DNA from: Rhabditophanes sp. KR3021 | Lineage: Eukaryota > Nematoda > Chromadorea > Rhabditida > Alloionematidae | Direction: 5' to 3' | NCBI GenBank assembly: GCA_963281155.1 | Contig: CAUJLY010000001.1 | Location: forward strand, 868,001-932,000 | Length of the DNA stretch: 64,000 bases | Part shown: in pieces, positions 33,753 through 43,976 of the stretch | Layout of the letters: the number at the start of each line of letters is the position of its first letter | How positions within the stretch are numbered: the stretch's first letter is position 1 | The notes under the pieces: generated by a model | What the model saw: the letters and a program-made list of their open reading frames with translations, nothing else | What the model was told of the DNA's origin: nothing | The model's database searches: none | Made by a program: the position numbers and the translations under genes

Positions 33753-35462
33753 ATGGCTCCAATTACACAATCTGAAGGCAAAAGCGAAAATGAACGTAAG
33801 TTAATAAAAGGACCATTAAATTATTAATAAAACTTCTTTTTAGAATTGGCCGAAGTTCCTCGCGAAGTAATCCAGTTTATTTGTTACTTTAAGAAAGTAG
33901 TCGACTCCAAAGACGTCGCGGAAATCCAAGTTTTGTACGAACAAGGCTTTTCAGAGGTCAATGAAAAACATTACCAAGACAAATTCTGGCCCGAGCCAAA
34001 TTTGATTCACACTGTCATATCTGAGCCAAAGTCAATCTTTATGATTTTGTACCGTGAGATTTATTATCGCGACATTTACATGAAAACAAACACAAAAGGT
34101 TTGTCGTTGTCAAACAGATTCGATGCCTTTATGAACTACCAGGATCTTTTTGCTGAGATACTCAACATTAAGGATGATCAACCACTCGATCTGGTCCTGC
34201 CCGATGTTTGGCTTTGGGATATCATTGATGAATTTATTTATCAGTTTGTTTCTTATTGCAACTACAAAGCCAATCCAAGTCACCGATCAATTGAAGAAAG
34301 CCATGATTTGGAGGATATCGAAGCCCAGCAATCTTGTTGGAATATCTATCCAGTCCTCAACATCCTTTATTCTCTCCTTTCAAAGGCACAGATCAACCAA
34401 CAATTGAAAGCCATCCGCGAAGGCCTCAATCCCGATGACATCGCTGATCAATTCGGCCGTTCTGACCTTTACTTCAAACTAGGATACTTCTCTCTGATCG
34501 GCCTCCTTAAGATCCACGTCCTTCTCGGAGATTACCATCAAGCTCTCCAGACTGTCGAATTTCTCGAGATGGATCCAAAGGGACTTTACAACACCGTCCC
34601 CAACTGCTACGTCAACCTCCATTATTATGTTGGTTATTCACATATGATGATGAGGAATTATGGGGAAGCTACCAAAATCTTTGTTACCTGTCTTTTGTAT
34701 ATTCAAAAGACTACTACTCTTTACAAGGTTCATAACTCAAATGTTCAAAGAAAGTACAACCCAATGGATTTTGTAAGTTTTTGTTGTTTGGGCATATTAA
34801 CTAGTTTGGTTTAGATCATCAAGGTCAAGGATCAAATGTTGGCATTGCTTTGCATTTGCTTGGCTCTTCAACCACAAAAGATCGATGAGTCTGTCCTTGG
34901 GGCATTGAATGACAAGCATTCTGATGCTTACAAATCTATGTCTAATGGCGATTTAGAAGAATTCAAGAATTGCTTCCTGGTTGGGTCTCCCAAATTCATT
35001 TCACCAACTGTCGTGGCTTATGAAGGAGCCAGTCAGGTCAGAGGTGCCCTTATCCGCCAATGCAACGCTTTCCTTGAAGGCCTTAAAGGACAAATTTGGC
35101 TGCCCGTTCTCCGCGGTTACCTAAAATTGTACACATCAATTTCAGTCAAGAAGTTAGCCGGTTTTTTGAATATTCCTGACAACAAACTTGATGACTTCAT
35201 CCCCAAACTTCTCTCATTCAAGATGATTGTGAATGAATTAGGGAAAGAAACAACGACCGGCGACGATCGCATCATCGAACTTGACGACTCTACGTTGGAC
35301 CTTGACTTCTACGTCCACAACGACACTATCCACGTCGCCAATACTCGTGTTGCCCGAAAAGTCACTGAATTCTTCCTCAACAATTCTCTCAAACTGGAAT
35401 CTATTATCGATAAGGCAGCCTCCATCAGCATCAAACCACCAAAAACAAACAAGTTCAAGTAA
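33753..35462 (+). CDS. eif-3.L: Translation initiation factor eIF3 subunit L (3 exons)
   Basis: Exons are 33753-33795, 33844-34772 and 34815-35462, with introns of 48 and 42 bases. The protein has 539 residues, in line with the family. Residues 20-80 contain the conserved block IQFICYFKKVVDSKD to FWPEPNLI. Later come LLGDYHQALQTVEFLEMDPKG and the YYVGYSHMMMRNYGEA helices of the PCI/TPR-like region, and a PCI winged-helix end (LKLYTSISVKKLAGFL). eIF3 brings mRNA to the 40S ribosomal subunit; subunit L is a peripheral member paired with subunit K. The start codon fits a short acidic N-terminus encoded in exon 1. Confidence 0.95.
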
Positions 35463-35542
35463 AAACAAACGCCGTCTCCTCATTCCTTTTGTGATTATTA
35501 ATTATTCACCACCTATTTTGATATTTATTTTGTTTTCAAAGA

Positions 35543-35548
35543 AATAAA
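35543..35548 (+). terminator. Poly(A) signal of eIF3L
   Basis: AATAAA, repeated as AATAAATAAA, 80 bases after the stop codon. Confidence 0.5.
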
Positions 35549-35920
35549 TAAACCCAACTAATTCTTTTGGTTCTTTACTGTTAAATATGTTTACCTTAGT
35601 AGTAAAAGGACTAATCCAATTTGAATTAGACTAATTAACATTCTTAATGTGTTCCAATTAAAAGAATGTAAAGCTATCAAACTTGACAAGGCGTAGTTTT
35701 GAGTAAAGTCTAGTTAATGTGTATATTGAATATACTCGAAGCAAAGTTTAATTGGAAAGAGGTGGTTTTTATTATATTCCTAATGGTTAATTGTAAATAT
35801 AGGTTTAGTTATACTTTCTTGCTAATGTTGGTAAATATTCACACCTTGAGATTTATTAATATTTATTAGGTGCTGCTTTTGAATCAAAGAAAGTAATATT
35901 TTGTTCCTTGTGACAACATA
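35549..35920. other. Intergenic
   Basis: AT-rich promoter region of the chemoreceptor gene. Nothing specific seen. Confidence 0.4.
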
Positions 35921-36979
35921 ATGCAACTTTCGCCTCTTGACATATTTCAGCTATCTTACAGAATACCTTCCTTGATTATCTACATTTATTTTGAAATTGT
36001 TCTAGCTTATAAATTATACACAAATGATCCGGAGTATAACAATGAATTTTGTCCACTCGTTTTCGTAAAGGGTTTAGTAGACATTGGAGCTCAATTGTGC
36101 CAATTAATAACACTCAGGCTAGCAAATACACGCTGGCTTCCACATATCTTTACATTCAGCGACTTCCAAGCCCACATTCCATCCTTTGTGAATGATTCAT
36201 GCTATGCAGTCATGTTTGAATTATGTTTTTTAATTTCACTTAACAGGTAAACCTCAACCAAATTAGCTTTAATTATCTTTTTTTAGATACTTAGCCGTAA
36301 CTTATCCAGTGAAATATAAATTCTACTTTTCTAAGAAAGCACACAAAATAATGTTGCCTATTTGCTTGGTAGTAGGTTTTTCAATAGGTCTTTTTTTGGT
36401 TTTGAGGTTTGGTTGTAAAATAATTTGGTCGGATGTTCGTGGATTGATGGTGGCTGTTTTTGTGGATGAGAAAGTTGGAATATTTCAGGCTGTCTATACA
36501 ATTGGGTATTACCTTCCTTTGTGTGTTGGGTCAGCTATTTTTAGTGGATTGACTGTTTTTAAGGTTTCAAAATTAAGAAAAACGTCATCTGCAGTAAGGA
36601 AAAAAGACAGATTATTAATTACTTATTCCTTTATATGTGTTGTTGCTTTTACTGCATTTGACTTATGTTTTATTTTAAGATCAGTAGGATATTTGATGAA
36701 AAGATCTGATTTGACGCAGATTGCACAGAATATTGTTCAACATATTGTTGACGTCGCCACTTTTGGTTTGTTTTATATCAGTATTCTGTTAAGGTAAATA
36801 ATTTAATTAGGTATGTATTGACAAAATTGTTTTCTCTTAGTACAAGCTTGCGCAAGCTATTCAAATTTTGGTCTCTTACCAAAACATCTGTTTTGCCTAG
36901 TACGACACAAGTTGTTATTCGAAGAAATAGCAGTCAAATAACCGTTTATCCACCCAGAACTGTCCTGATTAAAGGTTAA
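35921..36979 (+). CDS. Serpentine 7TM chemoreceptor (srg/srv-like, 3 exons)
   Basis: Exons are 35921-36246, 36287-36793 and 36841-36979, giving 323 residues in one clean frame. Seven hydrophobic helices can be traced. TM1 starts near residue 10 (SLIIYIYFEIVLAYKLY). TM3 ends with SLNRYLAVTYPVKY split by intron 1, the srg-superfamily version of the DRY region. TM6 and TM7 lie before intron 2. The last exon encodes a basic Ser/Thr-rich tail. Such receptors sit in the cilia of sensory neurons and detect odorants or pheromones. The gene is complete and probably active. Exact subfamily assignment (srg, srv or near) needs a profile search. Confidence 0.8.
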
Positions 36980-37001
36980 TATTAAAAATGTTTCCAAAAA
37001 A

Positions 37002-37072
37002 TGCGTCCGCCGGGAATCGAACCCGGGTCGCCCGCGTGGCAGGCGAGCATTCTACCACTGAACCACGAACGC
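37002..37072 (-). tRNA. tRNA-Gly (anticodon GCC)
   Basis: On the minus strand the sequence folds as a standard tRNA. The 7-bp acceptor stem GCGTTCG pairs with CGGACGC (one G-T pair), the D arm contains GGTTCAGTGGTAGAA (A box), and the anticodon loop has GCC within CTGCCAC. The T arm GGGTTCGATTCCC is a perfect B box. It has 71 nucleotides with the discriminator base A, no intron, and lies 23 bases after the chemoreceptor stop codon. Confidence 0.97.
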
Positions 37073-37079
37073 TTATCAA

Positions 37080-38700
37080 TGCCACTTCAGGATCAATTAT
37101 TGCCTATAATCTTTAATTATAGTTCAAAAAATAAACTTGATTGACAATTTTGTTAATACTAAAATTCATGTTCTCACAAACACAAATAAGGATAAAAAAT
37201 CCTTTGTCAGTCACTTTCATTACCCAATAACCCTTATTGCTTATCATATTGAAGTTAATTATAAATCAGAAATTACATCATTGCAATTAGTTCCGGTAAA
37301 ATTCAATTTCACCAAGACATATGTCAAAAAATACAATTACTTTGACAAGATTTTTTTTGTTGTTATTTATTGTTTAAATTCATGTTGGTTGCTGCGCCAA
37401 TTTTTTCACTTATTTACCTTGGTTTTCGTTTTTATTACTACTGAGGAAATTGGCTTTGTTGGACTGATATGGATTAGCACAAAGAATATTTTTTATGCGA
37501 ATCATAAATTCAACTTACAAACAAAAACATGTAATTATCATAAAAACATGTCAGTCCATTATTCTCAGGTAATCCATTTTCAATAAAGAACACATCTATT
37601 ACACCACAAAGTAATGGGCATCTTAAATTTATCTATATGATCCCACAACATATAATATATATTTTCTTATTTCATCGCTATAATAAATGTTGCTCATAAA
37701 TCTTACCCTTTTCTATCGTTATTTGTTTGTTAAAGGAAGAACAGCTATTTTTTGGCAAAATAATAATCGTTTCAAATAAAGTGTATACAATTATATTTAG
37801 GGATTTTAAAAGGGCGATACATTTTATTTTATGTTCCCGATGTGCAGGAAGTGATGTTTTATATTGTTTGGAAAGTGTTTTAGATTTGTTCAATCATAAT
37901 TTTGAAAGAAGAGAAAGGGAATTGTACCTTTGCAATTTTGGATAAAAGGAAATTTAAATTTATTTATACAAATAGTTATTTTAATTTGTGTATATACGTC
38001 ATTAGTAAAAAATAAAAAGAAAGGAAGTAATGGGTACGTGTGAGATTAAAGACGAAAAGAGACTATTTTCACATTAAATAAATGTTTATTTAAGTTCCTT
38101 TAAAAATCAAATTACAAACCGATGCCACCAAAATGAACCAAAAAGCATCTGTCCTTATAGCCACAAACCACCCACAAAAACCAGACAAATCAGTTTTTAA
38201 ATTACCAAAAAGACTCAACTTCAATCAGTTGTCTACAAAAATTCGTAAACATCAAAACATGCTCTCCATAGTATAATCTAAAATAGCCTCAAATAACATG
38301 ACTACATCCATATAATCACACTATAATTAATTGCAATCAACTATAAACTACATACACATATTTACTTTCTTTGGCAAAGATTGAAGCTGATCTTAACAAG
38401 AGGACACAAAAACTTTGATAAGATTGCATATAAATAGAATGAAATTGTGAGATGTTGACTAACATTATTAACTTTTTCTACTTAAGTTGTAACACGACTC
38501 AATAAACGTGTTCACAAATGTAAATTGCTTTTTATTTTAAAATATACTTGCAAACAAATTTTAACAATTTTTCAATAGAATTCTTACAAAAAAAATTTAT
38601 TTCGTCTTTTAATATGAAGCTTAATTTGGCCTAACACTAAGAACAAACTTCTCACCCACATAACTCGAATAAAAGTAAAAGTTACATCAAAGATTGCATA
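37080..38700. other. Gene-poor AT-rich region
   Basis: A plus-strand frame of 149 codons at 37137-37586 contains a hydrophobic stretch but has the composition of AT-rich noise and no family features, so I do not call it. The rest shows no gene. Confidence 0.35.
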
Positions 38701-38709
38701 CCAAGCTTA

Positions 38710-39428
38710 TCTCTTTCATAGATATACCTATATAAATATAAGATACTCACTTACTTCATGCCATTTACTTGTCTGATAAGTTAGTGGTATCACTAATCAA
38801 TGACTATTGTCATTCCCGATGACGATGATTTTCCATAAATAAAAACTACATAAAAGATTATTCATTATCTCCCTTCATAGACATACCTATATAAATATAA
38901 GATACTCATCTACTTCATGCAATTTACTTGTCTAATACGTTAATTGTTTTATTCCTTAAGTCAGTAAATTACATACAGTACATATTTGTGATATAATAAT
39001 ATAATGACACGCATAATATATAATACTGGCAACGAGCTAGAAGGTCCGATTGTCTTGAGAGATATTTTTGGCTTCAGCGCAGTGCAGACCTGAGCACCGG
39101 TTGCAATCCCGGGTGTAGTAACGGCTTGTGTCCTAATTCTTTTGGACTTAATCCTTGACCTTGAATTGTAGACACCATCTAGGGGTTTGAAGGCCCGATA
39201 TTGAGGACACTTGGACCTATCATAGAGAGGCTGCTTTTTGGATCTTTAGCATTTGAAAAATGTCGAACTGTCGCTAGCTTGCACTATAAATGGAACAAAT
39301 AGCCCTTGACTAAGGGCCGGTTCTAATAAGTTAATGGCACCTCTAATCAATGGCCATCGTCACTCCTAAGGAGGATAACTTTCCATAAATAAAACTACAT
39401 CAAAAATCGTTCCTTATCTCCCTTCATT
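38710..39428 (+). repeat. Composite repeat block: direct copies around a SINE-like core
   Basis: Sequence A (about 74 bases, with CCTATATAAATATAAGATACTC) occurs at 38710-38783 and 38868-38942. Sequence B (about 100 bases, with CTAATCAATG and TTCCATAAATAAA) occurs at 38777-38878 and 39325-39428, and a weaker start lies near 38660-38710. A and B alternate as a unit of about 158 bases. Between the two B copies, 38960-39320 is distinctly less AT-rich and contains a tRNA-like B box (GGTTGCAATCCC at 39099-39110). The layout suggests a short non-autonomous transposon inserted in, or carrying, these repeats. Confidence 0.55.
39030..39320 (+). mobile_element. Possible tRNA-derived SINE or other short insertion
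   Basis: A 290-base segment with base composition unlike its surroundings, no reading frame, and a B-box-like word GGTTGCAATCCC at 39099. About 40-60 bases before it is a region that could hold a degenerate A box, but the match is poor. Direct copies of flanking repeats lie on both sides. Confidence 0.3.
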
Positions 39429-39617
39429 CATGTAGACTTTCCTTCTTAATTTAATAACTAAACACTTTATGTTATCATTTTTGCAGATAAATTATCTACG
39501 AAACCTTTGCTTTTACCCATCATTGACATTTTTATTGACTACTTTCCAGATTATTCATTTACTTGCCTGTCAATTACTATTTTTATTGGCTGCTTATAGT
39601 GCTACAATTACCTAAAA

Positions 39618-42600
39618 ATGGATTCAACTTTATTGCGTCGTGATGGTCCCAAGATAATAGAAACAATTACACATTTTTTAGAATTTTGTGAAACTAATAC
39701 TGAAGTAGATGGCAAAGAACTGTCAGGAAAATTTGAAATTAAAACAAATTTGGAGGATCCGTTGGATTATTTTATGGACACAGTTTTTGGGAAAGGCCCA
39801 TTTGTTGAGAATGAGATGGATTTTGATTTTAGTGAGACGAAGATTGCTAAGTTGAAACAGTTTTATAGTGAGATAGTCGTTTCGTTTCCTTACACTATTT
39901 TATCACCAACTGCCCGCATCAACTTCGACAAAGCCTTCCAATTTTGGGCTAAACGTTTCTTTACTCAGACTAGCTTGAATGAAAATACAGAAGAGTCCCT
40001 TTCTCATAGTAAGACCAAGACAAACTACGGATCATTTGCTTACCCCTCAATAGTAGCTGAAATCCTGATGTCCGGCTATGCAGCAATTGGGTTTTCGTGG
40101 CAGTCAGCGCCTTTAGTCACGGAGATGGAGCTTTTAATGACTGATTGGATAGGGCAAGCCATAGGAATACCAAAGATTTATTTAAATCAAAATGAGGTTG
40201 GAAATGGATCGCTGCACTATACTTTGTATGATGCAATTTTGTTGGTTTCACTATGTGCACGATCAAGAGCAACGACATTGCATTCCCCGGCTTTTGATCA
40301 GAAGTTGGAGCTGGCAAAAGTTGCTGATTATGAGAAGATTGACCTGAACAGGGATACGATTAATGATACCAAGGTTTCCATAGGAACTATTTCGTCAGAT
40401 CCTAAATCAGATTATTATGAATACTTCAACAAAAACGACCCCTCAGTCCTTTCAAAATTAATTGCCTTTTCATTCGATGACCCCACCGGCAACTTGAACC
40501 AAATGTTCATGACAGTCGGTGTAAAACATCAACTTATTTTCGTCGGGAATGAATTCAAACATTGCCCCACTGTTTATTCTTTCTTTCTCGAGGAAGCTTT
40601 CCTGAATGCTGTCAATACAGGCAAAATACCCTTTATGGTTCTTTTCTCAATCAAGAAAAATGTCGAAATTGAATCTGAGATAGCAAAAGAAATTTCAAAA
40701 ATCTGCACAAAGTACAACATTTGGTTTAATTTAAATGTTTCAAATGTAGTGGGACATTTATTTTTGAATCATTCTGAAAAAGTAACCAAAAACATTGAAA
40801 ATATAGACTCAATTACAGCAACTGTGGAGGATGTTTTTTTGATAAATGAATTTTGTACAGTTCTTTGGGTTAGGAAGTATGTTGAGTGTGAGGAGGCTCT
40901 TTGTATTACTCCTACTTATTTGAGACATGCTAAGCAGGGATTGATAGTTGATTTGAGGCATTTGTCTATTGCATTTTCGAAGAAGTTTAGGGGCTTGAAG
41001 ATTTGGATGACTATCAAGGCTTTTGGATTGAAGGGATTGAGGGACTATTATAAACATAGAAATGATTCAGTAAGTTAAATATCCTCGCATTTTAATTATC
41101 TTTTTAGAAACCACCAAAGGACATCATCAACCCCTTCAACTCAATCCAATTCAAAAAATCTGCCCTACAAGCAACTGAATTCATCGCCACGTACTGGGAA
41201 ACATTAAAAGACACCCAAACCCCAATGACAAACTCTCCCCCCAAAACCATCTTCAATTTATTAACACCTTCAGGTCCAGAAGAAGGCGAAGAAATGAGTC
41301 AAGCCATATCAACATTAAAAACACTATTACCCCATTCAACCCACTGGAACCACCCTTACTTTGCAGCTTACTTTCCTTCCTTCTCAAATTATTCCTGCAT
41401 ATTAGGAGATATGTTTTCAGCCCTCTTCGGCGACAGAACCTCCCCAGCCCTTGAAGGTATTGTTTTATTAAAATATTAGAAAATATCATTCATTAAAATT
41501 GCAAATACGAAAAATCAGAGGTATGCATAAACTCCGCAATGTGAGGTTGGCTATCTTTTTGTTTAGCTCCGAGTTCATTTTGAGGAACGATAACCAGAAT
41601 TCGAGTCCTTGATTTGTGGTCTGAATGCTCTGATCAGGATGGACTCGATCTTTCCAATGACTTGCTCCGATTGTACTGCATCTTCAAGACTGTGATTTGT
41701 TTCACATAAGACTGATCCCGAATGACACCATTCATGGAATCCTCCTTTCTATCGAACAGCGACTTCATAGCAACCTTCGTTTCAAATACTTTACTACTAG
41801 ACAGATTAATTATACAATAATTGACTTTTAAACTCACCAAAATACAAACTCCCTTCATTCCTAGACGTTTGTTCGGAGACTTTTCTTCCAAACTAGCTTA
41901 ATTCGCAAACTGATCTCCAAAATCCCATACAATACTCCTCTTTCCGGCTTGTCGAACCATAGTAGTTAATAACCCTAATCTGAGGCGATGTTGCACCACT
42001 AAAACAAATAAATAATATTAGCAAAGCTTGATTAAACCATAAATATCGCCAAAATATAATTAGTTCTAAGCTAATATTCAAATGTACGAGGTCTCAGTGT
42101 GATGTCGCGATAGTGGACCTTCAACTAATAAACACTAAAATTGCAAAACATTAATTAATTTGTTGAAGGTATGGAACGCGATGTAGTACAAATGATAGGA
42201 AAAGCTATGCATCTGCCTGAAGTGTTTTGGCGTCGTCACGAAGATCCTGACCACAGAAAATACTTCAACGGCACAGCAAGCGAAGGAACCTTTAAAGCTA
42301 CTCTCATGGCCAGAGAACGTGTAATCTACAAATTCAAGAAATTACATTCGTTGTGGGTGGACAACAATCACCTAATGAATGGGAAGAAACTTTCTCAATT
42401 CGATGGTTCCTTGCTTCCTCATTTGAGGAAATGGAACAAATCAGAGGATCCTAATTGCACTTTCCTCTACAATTACATGCTCGCCTACACAAGTACACAA
42501 GCTCACTCATCAGTAGAGAAAGCATATTTGTTCAGTGGTTGTAGAATGAGGAAAATCCCCGTAAGATATGATGATCGTTTAAGAAATTTTACTATCCACA

Positions 42601-43921
42601 GAGGAGCCGTAAGGAGAGCTTTAGAAGTTGACAGAGCACATGGATATATTCCTTTCATATTAACGTGTGCTGTTGGCTCGACCTCATCTAGTGGTGTGGA
42701 TTGGGCGGATGTACACGCAAAGGTTGCCAAGGATCAAGGTTTATGGGTGCATTGTGATGCTGCGTACCTGGGAGGCTTTTTCTTTTTGGAGGAGTATAAG
42801 AAGTTTCACAAAGGGTTTGATTATGTTGATTCATTTGTCATTAATTTGCATAAGGCAGGTGGAATTAATTGTGATGCGTCGATGTTGTTTGTGCATGAAT
42901 GTCATAGACATTCAAAGACTTTGAATTCTTTGGGCACTTTCCCTAGAATTAACAGGTCTATTAAGATTTGGTTTTTGATTCAAACATTTGGCATCGATGG
43001 AATCAGAGCTATTCAAAGGTAAATTTATAGGGACAAAAATATTTAAATAAACAACGAAACATAAGTATCACTAAAATTTAGTAGTAATAACATCTTTTCA
43101 ATTAAAAGTTAACCAATCATTTGGCGTCTCAGGGACAGTTTATAAACTTCCTTGCTGGTACACTTCCAATAATTGACTTTTTTAATTTGCTTTCCAAAGT
43201 ACTCAGTTAAAATGTACTCTAATATTACTTGCCATCTTCATTCTCCCCAAAGTTATTGCTTTTCTAATGAATGCCGGCTCGATTCCAGTTGTTTCGTGAG
43301 ATGTCTCATCGGGATTTCTTCCCATCTCTCCTTGTTTGACAAATAAACACAGTAGGTTAGGTGTTGTTTAACTAAAATAGTATAATTAATATAGATTAAT
43401 AATAAGGATACAAACACGTATTAGTCTCCTTAAAATAAGAATGAAATGACACAAATCTTCAAAGCAACATCATCTTAGCCATAGTAGTTGGCGCAAGGGA
43501 TCTTTGATGGTCCAAGTTTTAAAAGATTGCAAAATATACATTATAAAATTGATAATGAACATAATTTAAACTTACAAAACAACTATTAATACTTAACATT
43601 ACTTCAAGAAAACAAATTGAAATGACGCAGAAATTTGAATGTTTATTAAAGAAAAGTCCACTTTTCGAGGTGACATCTGAAGCGATTGGTGGTTTGGTTT
43701 GTTTCCGTGTTGCGTCTCTGTCAAATGAAGAAAACGAAAAGATCTTTAATTTAATTAATGACGATTTAAGAATCCACATAACTGAATCACAAGTTCTGGA
43801 TCTTTATTTTATGCGATTTGCTGCCAATTATCCCGACTTGAAGTGCGAAGATATCAACTTTATGTTTGACGTCATTGTAGAAATAACTGAAAAAGCTTTG
43901 AAAGACAAACAAACTAAATAA
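39618..43921 (+). CDS. Double aromatic-amino-acid-decarboxylase-like protein: inactive N-terminal domain fused to intact C-terminal domain (4 exons)
   Basis: Exons are 39618-41069, 41108-41456, 42169-43018 and 43609-43921. All joins keep frame and give 987 residues. Domain 1 (about 1-484) has the fold of group II PLP decarboxylases, for example GYAAIGFSWQSAP, MTDWIGQAIGIP and RHLSIAFSKKFRGLKIWM. The Lys position reads VEDVFLINEF instead of HKW, so the PLP lysine is lost, and the PLP-ring Asp and stacking His are also gone. Domain 2 (485-987) starts with TEFIATYWETL and has HWNHPYFAAYFPSFSNYSC, His713 in TQAHSSVEK, Asp797 in HCDAAY, and Lys829 in NLHKAGG, with GGLVCFR in the last exon. It should bind PLP and decarboxylate an aromatic amino acid or histidine. 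Introns 2 and 3 are 712 and 590 bases, far longer than the rest in the window. The join between the domains rests on a 38-base GTAAGT...TTTTTAG intron. Confidence 0.8.
41575..41748 (-). pseudogene. Antisense coding-like remnant in intron 2 of the double decarboxylase
   Basis: One minus-strand frame of 57 codons reads through HEWCHSGSVLCETNHSLEDA and GKIESILIRAFRPQIK, then stops at 41575. The run IGKIES-LIR-F-P resembles the end of GIY-YIG-type nuclease domains in some retroelements. A partly overlapping frame, open on either side of one stop, also looks protein-like (RTRILVIVPQNELGAKQ). Upstream frames up to 42081 are short and broken. This is probably a mobile-element remnant; a nested gene is less likely. 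Confidence 0.35.
43109..43325 (-). pseudogene. Antisense coding-like remnant in intron 3 of the double decarboxylase
   Basis: From 43325 a 40-codon frame reads MGRNPDETSHETTGIEPAFI and stops at 43203. In the next frame an open stretch ends at 43109 with KKVNYWKCTSKEVYKLSLRR. Both are far more protein-like than the AT-rich surroundings and have higher GC. One indel would join them. Family unknown: a broken nested gene or mobile-element piece. Confidence 0.35.
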
Positions 43922-43976
43922 ACAAATATTTTTATTTAAATAAATTAAGTCGAATCATCTAATAATAAAAGAGAAA

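Noticed and set aside
37137..37586. 149-codon plus-strand frame with a hydrophobic stretch
   Set aside because: Composition (Phe, Asn, Lys, Tyr, Ile) is that of AT-rich noise. It has no receptor motifs and no splice-supported partner exons.
38710..39428. Spaced direct repeats, considered as a CRISPR-like array
   Set aside because: Eukaryotic context, only two copies of each repeat, unequal spacing, no cas genes.
41560..41630. tRNA-like A and B boxes in the intron of the decarboxylase
   Set aside because: Arms do not pair, and the same stretch reads as part of an antisense protein remnant, which explains it better.
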